Assembly (NCBI RefSeq): GCF_023101085.1 | Contig: NZ_CP064703.1 | Coordinates: 6,510,001-6,574,000, forward strand | Direction: 5' to 3' | DNA from: Bradyrhizobium sp. 170 | Lineage (GTDB): Bacteria; Pseudomonadota; Alphaproteobacteria; Rhizobiales; Xanthobacteraceae | Length of the DNA: 64,000 nucleotides | Part shown: positions 41,622-48,491 of the stretch, piece by piece | How positions within the stretch are numbered: position 1 is the stretch's first letter | How the letters are laid out: every line of letters starts with the position of its first letter | Position numbers and translations under genes: made by a program | The notes under the pieces: model-generated | What the model was told of the DNA's origin: nothing | Databases searched by the model: none | What the model saw: the letters and a program-made list of their open reading frames with translations, nothing else

Positions 41622-42098
41622 ATGGCTTTGGGATCACAATTTCGCCGACCAACCTTGCTTGCCGCCACGCTGGCGCTGGTTGCTGTGGTCGGTGCATCGC
41701 CGGCGCAGGCCGACCGCTGCGACGATATCGCCAAGGAATTGAAGAACCAGATCGACGGCCTCAAGATCAGCGTCAATACCGGCAACGTGATCTATCTGAC
41801 GCATCCGGCGGCGAAAGAGCTGTCGCTCGGCTGCCGCGGCCGCAATTATTCCAACGAGCTCTACGCCAAGACCGACCGCAAGCCCAAGCCGCAATTCTTC
41901 GAACTGATCGCCTCGGCAGGCGCCATCATTTTCACGATTCCGAAGCCCGACGTTGCGACCGGCTCCTCGCGCTGCATCAAGCGGATGGGCATCCTGCGCG
42001 GCGACAAGGTCTCCATGCGCTTCCGCCGCCTCAACATGGAATGCACGCGCACCAGGACCGAGGCTTCGATCGTGGTGACCCGCGGCAAGGACGAGTAA
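41622..42098 (+). CDS. periplasmic protein of unknown function
   Basis: Signal peptide MALGSQFRRPTLLAATLALV ending with ASPAQA; mature part of about 128 residues starts DRCDDIAKELKNQIDGLKIS. Four cysteines (RCDD, GCRG, RCIKR, ECTRT) suggest two disulphides. The C-terminal half (FTIPKPDVATGSSRCIKRMG, then RRLNMECTRTRTEASIVVTR) is beta-rich. AAAGGGG lies 11 bases before the ATG. No family recognised. Confidence 0.65.
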   Translation: MALGSQFRRPTLLAATLALVAVVGASPAQADRCDDIAKELKNQIDGLKISVNTGNVIYLTHPAAKELSLGCRGRNYSNELYAKTDRKPKPQFFELIASAGAIIFTIPKPDVATGSSRCIKRMGILRGDKVSMRFRRLNMECTRTRTEASIVVTRGKDE

Positions 42099-42249
42099 GC
42101 CCCCGCTCCGTCGCATTCTAACGATTTCGCGAGCCGTCCGTTCACCATTGGACGGGATTGACAGCGCAGGCGCGGGAATGCCGCGCGGGATTCACCAATC
42201 GTTCGTTTCAAACCGGCCAGTGTCGGAGGCAACCAAAAGGACGCTTCCG

Positions 42250-42435
42250 ATGAATGTCTCTGCTGTGCCCGCCACGGTGGTGGTCAAACCGCCTGAAGTC
42301 CCGGTGTTCAAGGCTCCCGACAAGACCCCCGACGTACAGAACGGCGCTGCCGCCGACGGCACCCGCACGCCGAAGCCGACGCAGGTCGCTCCCCTGCCGC
42401 CGGGTCAGGGAACGCGGATCGACCAACTGGCGTAA
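42250..42435 (+). CDS. 61-residue Pro-rich protein
   Basis: MNVSAVPATVVVKPPEVPVF, then a Pro/Asp stretch (KAPDKTPDVQNGAAADGTRT) and PPGQGTRIDQLA. It is low in hydrophobic residues and has no signal or span, so likely an unstructured cytoplasmic protein. AAAGGA precedes the ATG at 42250. Short, but the codon use is that of coding sequence. Function unknown. Confidence 0.5.
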   Translation: MNVSAVPATVVVKPPEVPVFKAPDKTPDVQNGAAADGTRTPKPTQVAPLPPGQGTRIDQLA

Positions 42436-42524
42436 CGGCTGGCGTCCCCGACGGGGCGAAACCAACGCCTCAAGTTTGCCGAAGAATCACACGATCATGC
42501 TGTCACGGGGAATGGAACCCGCGC

Positions 42525-43199
42525 ATGATCGCAAAACTTCTGCTGCAAAATACCATCTTCGTCATCGCGCTCGGCGCCTTGTTGTTCGCATCAGCCGGTT
42601 CGCTGGACTGGCCGGCGACGTGGGTGTTCCTGGCTGTCAGCGCGACCCTCGGCCCTGCCTGCGGATTGTGGCTCGCGAAGACCGACCCCGCCCTGCTCGC
42701 CGAGCGCATGCGGCCGACGTTCCAGGCCGACCAGCCCGCCGCTGACAAGAAGTTCATGCTGACCTTCGTCCTGGTGATGCTGATCTGGCTGGTCGCGATC
42801 GGGTTGGACCGGCGCGCGCAGGCATCCAACGTTCCGCTCGCGCTACAGGCGCTCGGGCTTGCGATGTATCTGCTCTCGACCGCCTTCATCATGTGGGTGT
42901 TCCGCGAGAATTCCTTTGCCGCGCCAGTCGTGAAGGTACAGGCCGAACGCCACCATCGCGTCATCTCAAGCGGCCCATACGCCTTTGTCCGTCATCCCAT
43001 GTACAGCGGCATCATGCTGTTCTTCGTAGGCGTCCCGCTGCTGCTGGGATCGTGGTGGGGCGTGGCGATCGCGCCGGTGTTCGCCGTCCTGTTCGCCATT
43101 CGCGCCCGCATCGAGGAGCGCGCCTTGGTCGAAGGGCTGCCCGATTATGCTGACTATGCCGCGCGCGTGCGCTATCGTCTGGTGCCCGGACTTTGGTGA
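42525..43199 (+). CDS. ICMT/PEMT-like membrane methyltransferase
   Basis: 224 residues with about five spans, ending with the isoprenylcysteine methyltransferase-type signature: VISSGPYAFVRHPMYSGIML, then EERALVEGLPDYADYAARVR. RHPMY is the SAM-binding motif of ICMT/PEMT-like enzymes and E-x7-G-x-Y-x2-Y is the second conserved region. The substrate is a membrane lipid or unknown thiol. Located ahead of the GFA-family gene on the same strand. Confidence 0.8.
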   Translation: MIAKLLLQNTIFVIALGALLFASAGSLDWPATWVFLAVSATLGPACGLWLAKTDPALLAERMRPTFQADQPAADKKFMLTFVLVMLIWLVAIGLDRRAQASNVPLALQALGLAMYLLSTAFIMWVFRENSFAAPVVKVQAERHHRVISSGPYAFVRHPMYSGIMLFFVGVPLLLGSWWGVAIAPVFAVLFAIRARIEERALVEGLPDYADYAARVRYRLVPGLW

Positions 43200-43221
43200 A
43201 ACATGGCGATGGCGGACAAGA

Positions 43222-43581
43222 ATGCCCGATAGCAAGACCTATACCGGCGGCTGCCATTGCGGCCAGGTACGTTTCGAATGCACCAGCGATCTTTCGATGG
43301 TGACCGCCTGCAACTGCTCGATCTGCACCAAGAAGGGGCTGCATTTCACCTTCCTCGACCCGAAGAGCTTTCATCTCCGCGCCGGCGAGGAAAATCTGAA
43401 GGAATATCTCTTCAACAAGCACGCGATCCACCACCAGCTCTGCGTCGATTGCGGCGTCGATGTCTTCGCGCGCGGCAAGAAGCCTGACGGCAGCGACGTC
43501 GTGGCGGTGAATGTAAGCTGCATCGACGGCATCGAACTGTCGAAGCTGAAGATGACGCCGGTGGATGGCAGGAGCATGTGA
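43222..43581 (+). CDS. GFA/CENP-V-family zinc protein
   Basis: 119 residues with the three Cys-motifs of the family: GGCHCGQVRFECTS, TACNCSICTKKG and HHQLCVDCGVDVFARG. These bind two Zn ions in the beta-rich glutathione-dependent formaldehyde-activating (Gfa) fold, although few members have that activity. The ATG at 43222 with GGCGGAC upstream avoids a run-on frame overlapping the methyltransferase end. Cytoplasmic; likely cotranscribed with the gene 22 bases upstream. Confidence 0.85.
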   Translation: MPDSKTYTGGCHCGQVRFECTSDLSMVTACNCSICTKKGLHFTFLDPKSFHLRAGEENLKEYLFNKHAIHHQLCVDCGVDVFARGKKPDGSDVVAVNVSCIDGIELSKLKMTPVDGRSM

Positions 43582-43593
43582 CACTACATCAGT

Positions 43594-43713
43594 CGTCATG
43601 GCCGGGCTTGTCCCGGCCATCCACGTCTTTGGCCTACGCGAAAAAACGAAGTCGTGGATGCCCGGGTCATCTAGCGCGAAGACGCGCTTCGCGCTTTTGT
43701 CCGGGCATGACGG
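43594..43713. repeat. palindromic intergenic repeat
   Basis: CGTCATGGCCGGGCTTGTCC and GGCCATCCACG on the left match CGTGGATGCCCGGGTC and GTCCGGGCATGACGG on the right in inverted order. It separates the convergent GFA and GST genes. Confidence 0.75.
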
Positions 43714-43735
43714 TGGAAAGAGCGCGGCTCGCGCT

Positions 43736-44443
43736 TCACCCATCCAGCGCCTTGTACCTCCGAAAAATCCCGTCCTCATTGAACGCGATTCTTCGATCGC
43801 TCGCGAGATACGCCTTGATGTTCGGGCGCGCCGCCACGCGCTCGCGCAGACCGATCAGCCCCGGAATCTTCCGCTCGAAGGCCTTCATGCGTTTCGGAAA
43901 TGCGTAGCGAAGTCCCTCCACGATCTGGAACAGCGATAGATCGACGTAAGTCAGGCGGCGGCCGGTGATGTAGGTGCCGCCATTGGCCGCCAGCAGGTCC
44001 TCGAAGTAACCAAGATACTTCGGGACGCGCGCCTTCCAGAACTCGTCGGTGCGTTTTTTCGCCGGCGCTTTCTGCTCCTCGTAGTACAGCGAGGGCCCCA
44101 GCGGGTGATGGGTGTCGTGAACTTCCAGCACCAGATCGGCGATCGTAAGCTGCAGCTGATGTACCCAGAGTTTGCCGGCCTCCGACTTCGGCGCCAACCC
44201 GTGACGCGATCCCAGATAGAGCAGGATGTTGGCGGTCTGTCCGATCACGAGTTTTCCGTCCTTGAGGAACGGCGGCGCAAAGGGCGGCGCACCCTTCTGT
44301 GTTTCCATCATTCGCATCATCGCGGCCATGCCGTTGCCACGTCGCGCGACGTCGGCGTAGCGGGCGCCTGCCTCCTCCAGCGCGAGGCGGACGTATTCGC
44401 CGCGGCCCTGAATGCTCGGCCAGTAATAGAGCTCGTAACGCAT
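43736..44443 (-). CDS. glutathione S-transferase
   Basis: 235 residues. MRYELYYWPSIQGRGEYVRL is a thioredoxin-fold GST N-domain with the active-site Y-Y-W/GRGE layout of the sigma/mu-like classes, and GKLVIGQTANILLYLGSRHG supplies the glutathione-binding cis-Pro/QT region. The C-domain has YITGRRLTYVDLSLFQIVEG. ATG at 44443 is preceded by GGAGGTGTCAT. An upstream in-frame ATG at 44476 would add 11 residues without a good site. Cytoplasmic detoxification enzyme; substrate unknown. Confidence 0.85.
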   Translation of the reverse strand: MRYELYYWPSIQGRGEYVRLALEEAGARYADVARRGNGMAAMMRMMETQKGAPPFAPPFLKDGKLVIGQTANILLYLGSRHGLAPKSEAGKLWVHQLQLTIADLVLEVHDTHHPLGPSLYYEEQKAPAKKRTDEFWKARVPKYLGYFEDLLAANGGTYITGRRLTYVDLSLFQIVEGLRYAFPKRMKAFERKIPGLIGLRERVAARPNIKAYLASDRRIAFNEDGIFRRYKALDG

Positions 44444-44649
44444 CGATGACACCTCCGCTGCCGGTTTGACCGACATAACAAATCACCTTGCGGTTCGTTC
44501 GTCACGCCAAACGCAGCATCCGCGCGACCGTCGCGGCATAGACTGTCTCGCGCGGATCTCCACAGGTCCGAATCTGTGCGAATGCAAGCGGTCGTGTTAG
44601 GCTGTTCCCGTTTGCAACGTCGATTTTCTCAACACGACAGGAGAATGGG

Positions 44650-45069
44650 ATGGCGGACAACAAGAAGAAGCGCGGCGGGGCGGATCGTGGGCTGATCGCA
44701 TTGAGCGAGCCTTACGAGGTCGCTTATTGGTCCAAGAAGTTCAAGATCACGCCGGCCAAACTGAAGTCCGCCGTCAAGAAAGCGGGCCGCTCCGCGAAGA
44801 ACGTCGAAGTCTACATCAAGCTGCAGAAGCACAAGGCCTCCGACCGGGCACGGATCGCGGTGAGCCAGCCCTACGAAGTCAGCTACTGGTCGAAGAAGTT
44901 CAAGGTCACGCCCGCCAGATTGAAGGCCGCCGTCGCCGCCGTCGGGCATTCTTCGAAAGCGGTCGGCGCCCATCTCGCCAAGGGCAAGGCTGCGAAGAAG
45001 GCGAAGAAGAGCGCCAGCAAGACTCCCCGGACAGCCACAAAGAAGCGCGCAAAGAAAAAGGCCGCCTAG
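44650..45069 (+). CDS. tandem-DUF3606 protein with histone-like C-terminal tail
   Basis: Two DUF3606 repeats: DRGLIALSEPYEVAYWSKKF then DRARIAVSQPYEVSYWSKKF, each followed by a helix (LKSAVKKAGRSAKNVE / LKAAVAAVGHSSKAVG). The last 35 residues are almost all Lys/Ala/Ser (KGKAAKKAKKSASKT). Single DUF3606 proteins are common in rhizobia; the duplication plus a Lys-rich tail is unusual and suggests nucleic-acid binding (inference). AGGAGA precedes the ATG, and a strong hairpin overlaps the stop codon. Confidence 0.8.
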   Translation: MADNKKKRGGADRGLIALSEPYEVAYWSKKFKITPAKLKSAVKKAGRSAKNVEVYIKLQKHKASDRARIAVSQPYEVSYWSKKFKVTPARLKAAVAAVGHSSKAVGAHLAKGKAAKKAKKSASKTPRTATKKRAKKKAA

Positions 45070-45080
45070 CGGCGGCCTTT
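45057..45080 (+). terminator. terminator hairpin overlapping the stop codon
   Basis: AAAGGCCGCC, loop TAGC, GGCGGCCTTT is a perfect ten-base stem whose loop contains the TAG stop of the DUF3606 gene. Confidence 0.75.
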
Positions 45081-45171
45081 GGCGCAAGACTTTTCGTCGG
45101 CATCAGCGCAGATCCCCGGGCGCGTCGTCGATCAGGACGGTGCGCCCGAGCAATGGCGGCTGAACGGCGCC

Positions 45172-45552
45172 TTAGTAGCCGCAGGTGCTGCAGCGCGGGG
45201 CGACGGGAGCGTAATAGGTGCGGGCCGGAGCGACCATTTCAACGCGCGCCTGGGTCGCGTATTGCGGGGCAAGGCGCTCATACGCCACACCTTCGGGCGC
45301 AACCATCACCGTCTTCGGCACCATGATGGTGCGGTACTGCGCGGGCGTGCGATGGGCGACGACGCGGCCGGGAGAAACCATCACGGTTTCCTGCACCGTA
45401 CGGTACTGCGGCGGCGCGACATATTGCTGATACTGCGGCTGATGGCAGCAGGGCTGCGGCGTGTAGCAGCCATAGCAGCCGGCGGAAGCGGCGGTTGGAA
45501 CGGCTGCGGCGACGAGAGCGGTGGCAAAAGCTGCGGCAATAACGCGGGACAT
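45172..45552 (-). CDS. Cys/Tyr-rich secreted repeat protein
   Basis: Signal peptide MSRVIAAAFATALVAAAVPT ending AASA; mature part starts with GCYGCYTPQPCCHQPQYQQY, five cysteines in 12 residues. Two units follow, PQYRTVQETVMVSPGRVVAH and AQYRTIMVPKTVMVAPEGVA, then a Tyr-rich end with a final CSTCGY. The repeat (YRT...TVMV.P) and Cys ends suggest a surface or periplasmic structural protein. A perfect hairpin lies in its 5' leader at 45581-45602. Confidence 0.65.
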   Translation of the reverse strand: MSRVIAAAFATALVAAAVPTAASAGCYGCYTPQPCCHQPQYQQYVAPPQYRTVQETVMVSPGRVVAHRTPAQYRTIMVPKTVMVAPEGVAYERLAPQYATQARVEMVAPARTYYAPVAPRCSTCGY

Positions 45553-45580
45553 GAAATACCTGCTGGCTTGGGAAAATCAT

Positions 45581-45602
45581 GCGGGGCTGCACGCAGCCCC
45601 GC
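45581..45602. other. perfect hairpin in the leader of the Cys/Tyr-rich gene
   Basis: GCGGGGCTGC and GCAGCCCCGC pair around two bases (practically a four-base loop), 29 bases upstream of the ATG at 45552. It may be a terminator from the right or a leader structure influencing the gene; a T-run is absent. Confidence 0.4.
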
Positions 45603-45779
45603 CTCGCCAGATGGTCTAGCCCGATCGGCCGCGCGTCAATCCGAGATGGAAATTTACCTTGATGAAGATGACTAACGTGGGGTGAAGGGCACGTCTAACG
45701 TCTTCCGTCGGGCTCAATAAGTCTTTATGCAAGCGACAATGCGTCTTGGAATGGTCAGCGTCGGTACAGCTGGGAATAG

Positions 45780-46346
45780 ATGATGGATTGGAAGCAATTT
45801 TTCGCTAGCGTTATTAGTTCATTAGCCTGGCCGTCTGTTGTTGGTGTTCTGCTTTGGTTGCTCAAAGACCAACTGATCAGTCTGGCTAGCCGAATAGAAG
45901 AGCTTACATTGCCAGGCGGCACCAAAGCAAAGTTCGAACGCAAGTTGGACGAAGGCCGTGACATCGTTGAGCAGAAAGCTTCGGCCGAGGAAGAGCCGTT
46001 GCCCATTCCCGACGCCCGTACACTGACACTTGCTGAGGTCGCGCCAGACGCAGCCATCACCGTTGCTTATCGCGCGCTAGAGAAACAGCTTCTTGAGCTT
46101 AGAACGATTATCGGCATGTCAGCTCGATCTAACATTCCCCAAATCGTAAGATATCTCGTATCGCACGACATGATCGACGAAAAGGATGGACAGTTGTTTG
46201 ACACGTTGCGCGAAGCAAGAAATGCGGTCGCGCATGGTCCGAGCAATGTTAGCGTAAGCAAGGAGGATGCCTTGGACTTCACGCGGCAAGCTGATTTTCT
46301 CTCTAGGGTCTTAAGCGACGTGAGAAAGGGATTTGGACAGACCTAA
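45780..46346 (+). CDS. membrane-anchored protein with HEPN-like RNAVAH motif
   Basis: 188 residues. One N-terminal span (about 10-27, SVISSLAWPSVVGVLLWLL) is followed by a helical region and an acidic linker (VEQKASAEEEPLPIPDART). From about residue 85 comes a helical domain, VAYRALEKQLLELRTIIGMS, then LREARNAVAHGPSNVS with R147-x4-H152, matching the Rx4-6H motif of HEPN-type domains (DUF4145-like). Codon use is less GC-biased than its neighbours. It stands alone, with a terminator-like stem after it. Some HEPN proteins are RNases or defence components; a catalytic role here is unproven. Confidence 0.65.
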   Translation: MMDWKQFFASVISSLAWPSVVGVLLWLLKDQLISLASRIEELTLPGGTKAKFERKLDEGRDIVEQKASAEEEPLPIPDARTLTLAEVAPDAAITVAYRALEKQLLELRTIIGMSARSNIPQIVRYLVSHDMIDEKDGQLFDTLREARNAVAHGPSNVSVSKEDALDFTRQADFLSRVLSDVRKGFGQT

Positions 46347-46349
46347 CAC

Positions 46350-46382
46350 GTAGGGGCTCGAGTCATCTCGACTTGCCCCTAC
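46350..46382 (+). terminator. terminator-like stem-loop
   Basis: GTAGGGGC ... GCCCCTAC with an inner CGAG/CTCG stem follows the HEPN-like gene by four bases and lies between it and the convergent secreted-protein gene. Confidence 0.55.
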
Positions 46383-46405
46383 ATCGTCAAGGTGTCGGTA
46401 GCCTC

Positions 46406-47089
46406 TCAGTTCGCCGCGAAGCAATAGAACAGCCCGTCGCCGCCGGTGCTCTTCAGATCGGCCTGCGAACAGCCGCCATCCGGGCCGCGCGAGGGATGCG
46501 ACGTGTTCCAGGACTTTGACGGCTCGTCGTCGCGCAGACCCTTGCGGTCGAAATGGCCGACCATCGCGGTGCCTTGCGTGCTGCTCGTCCAGTTCTTGCA
46601 GGTGCGGTCTTCGCCGGCCGCAAACGCGGTGCCGTCCGCTTGCGATCCCGTCAGCACATCGTGGCGGTTCGGCGTGTCGCCGGCACCGCTGATGACCTCG
46701 CCCTTTTCGGAGAGCGCAGTCTGCTTGGTGAGGTTGTTGCTGGCACCGTGCAGCTCGGCGACGTCCTTGGCGACCACCGCGCCCTTGGCATTCTTCCACG
46801 GCCCCTTGCCGATGCGATCGCGCGCATTGACGGCCGGCGCGCCGTCGGCGGCCTGCGTCGAGAGATAGGCGCGCCAGGTCTTGCCGCCCGCTCCGGCCGC
46901 CTGCGCCAATGTCTGGCAATGGTTGTCGGCGCCGGCGAGCCCGCCGAGATTGCCGCCATTGCCGATGCCGTTGCTGGTCAGGAAGAAACTGGTGTCGGCG
47001 GATTGCGCCTGCGCAGGCGCGCTGGCGAGAGCCGATATGGCGGCAAGCGCAAAGCATGCCGGCGAAACGATTCTGGCGAAGCTCTTCAT
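46406..47089 (-). CDS. secreted lectin-like protein of unknown family
   Basis: A signal peptide (MKSFARIVSPACFALAAISA, ending AQAQ) precedes a 200-residue domain. GNGGNLGGLAGADNHCQTLA, KTWRAYLSTQAADGAPAVNA and DGLFYCFAAN at the end give the layout of a C-type-lectin-like or DUF1554-like fold (L-x-GAD-x2-C near the start, W-x-A-Y-L-S, and a Cys close to the end). Three or four Cys (HCQTL, TCKNW, GCSQ, YCFA) could form two disulphides. AGGGAG is nine bases before the ATG at 47089. Likely periplasmic or secreted. Confidence 0.6.
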   Translation of the reverse strand: MKSFARIVSPACFALAAISALASAPAQAQSADTSFFLTSNGIGNGGNLGGLAGADNHCQTLAQAAGAGGKTWRAYLSTQAADGAPAVNARDRIGKGPWKNAKGAVVAKDVAELHGASNNLTKQTALSEKGEVISGAGDTPNRHDVLTGSQADGTAFAAGEDRTCKNWTSSTQGTAMVGHFDRKGLRDDEPSKSWNTSHPSRGPDGGCSQADLKSTGGDGLFYCFAAN

Positions 47090-47233
47090 CTGGTTTCTCC
47101 CTGTTATTTTTTCGTTCGTTGGCATCAACACATCAGGGGCACCATTATTCCGGCGCGAAATGAAGCGGCATTCTGACAAAGAAAAAGGCGCCGCGGAACG
47201 AACCGCAGCGCCTTCCTCGTGACGTTGTAGCGA

Positions 47234-48229
47234 TCAGCTGGTCTGCTGGATCGCCGAGAGTTCCCAGTCGCTGCCGCGTCGCCGGGCGAAGGTCCACACT
47301 TCGGTCGCTTCGATCGGCGTATCGCTGCCCGAAACCAGACGGCCGGTGGTGCGCTCCGTGGTCTTGTCGACCAGCGAGAACCGCATCGCCACGCTGGCGA
47401 AATCGGTTTCGCTTTCGCGCCAGGCTTCCGCGAGGTCGCCCTGCAGCAGCTTGACGTCGGTCACCTTGTTGACGTCGTTGCGGGCCTTGTTCTCCTCGAG
47501 ATCCTTGGAGAAGTAGGACACCATCTCGGGCGTCGCCAGCGTATGCAGTTTGGCGACGTCCTCGTTCGACCATGCGGCCTGGACCTCGCCGAGCAGACGC
47601 TCGAACGCTTCATAGTCAGCCGGCTGGATTTCCAGCGGCGGCTGGCTCGATCCCAGCCCAAAGCCACCAAGGCCAGAGCGGAAGCTGGTCTGGGCGCCGG
47701 GGCCTTCGGCGGCAGGAGCAGGTCCCGTCGCGTAGGCGGAGGCGGAGGCCGGCGTATGGCGGCGCTGCCACCACGACATCGCCAGCCGCACCACGATAAC
47801 GATCAGGGCGATCTGCAGCAGCAGGCCGATGATCGAGGACAGGCCGCCAAGGCCCGAGAACAGGCTGCCGCCGGTCAGCATGCCGAACAGGCCTGCGCCA
47901 AGGAAGCCCATGGCGAGACCGCCAAGCATGCCCCCCATCATTCCGGGCCGGTTGAAGAAGCCGCCCTTGGCGGCCGCGCCGGCAGCCGCCGGTGCGGCCA
48001 CGCCAGGAGTACCCGGCTGGGTAAAGGTACGGTTCATGGGCTGCGCCGCGCCGGGCGCCGTGGTGGTGCTCGGAGGCGCCGAATAGGTCTTCGATCCTCG
48101 CGAACCGGAGCTGCCGCCACCGCCGACGCGGGCATCAGCCGCCGAAATCGTGATCGCCAACGGAACCGCCACCGACATAACGATCGCGATGGTCCGTATA
48201 ATTCCGCGCGCAGTCAGCGTGAAATTCAT
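47234..48229 (-). CDS. Tim44-domain membrane protein
   Basis: 331 residues. N-terminal signal/anchor (residues about 9-34), a Gly/Ser/Pro linker (GGGGSSGSRGSKTYSAPPST), a long Gly/Met-rich hydrophobic part (GMMGGMLGGLAMGFLGAGLF), a span (LLLQIALIVIVVRLAMSWW) and, from about residue 200, a Tim44-like domain: ADYEAFERLLGEVQAAWSNE, LHTLATPEMVSYFSKDLEEN, LVSGSDTPIEATEVWTFARR. This layout is the bacterial Tim44-like family, which binds membrane proteins in Caulobacter-type bacteria. GAGGAAAAAG precedes the ATG at 48229. Confidence 0.85.
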   Translation of the reverse strand: MNFTLTARGIIRTIAIVMSVAVPLAITISAADARVGGGGSSGSRGSKTYSAPPSTTTAPGAAQPMNRTFTQPGTPGVAAPAAAGAAAKGGFFNRPGMMGGMLGGLAMGFLGAGLFGMLTGGSLFSGLGGLSSIIGLLLQIALIVIVVRLAMSWWQRRHTPASASAYATGPAPAAEGPGAQTSFRSGLGGFGLGSSQPPLEIQPADYEAFERLLGEVQAAWSNEDVAKLHTLATPEMVSYFSKDLEENKARNDVNKVTDVKLLQGDLAEAWRESETDFASVAMRFSLVDKTTERTTGRLVSGSDTPIEATEVWTFARRRGSDWELSAIQQTS

Positions 48230-48364
48230 ATCTTTTTCCTCGTTCCCCGACATTGGAGAAGTGCCCCTAAGATGGGCAGGAACACCCAAAAGTGAAGCCG
48301 CCATAGGGACGCATGGCTGCGGCCCTCGGTCGCGGGGATGTGACGATTTAGCCGTGCACCAGCA

Positions 48365-48379
48365 TTAATCAATGGTTTA
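48365..48379. promoter_or_regulatory. weak CtrA half-consensus
   Basis: TTAA-TCAATGG-TTTA has one mismatch from TTAA-N7-TTAA, 136 bases before the Tim44 gene start and after the end of cckA. Offered as a possible CtrA site only. Confidence 0.25.
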
Positions 48380-48491
48380 GCGGCCAGCAATGTCAGCCCG
48401 CGCAGGATGCTTAGCCGGGAGAACTCGCCTTCGAATGGCTATGATTCCGGCGTGCTGAAGCATTTCATACGGGCGGATATGACGGCAGATC

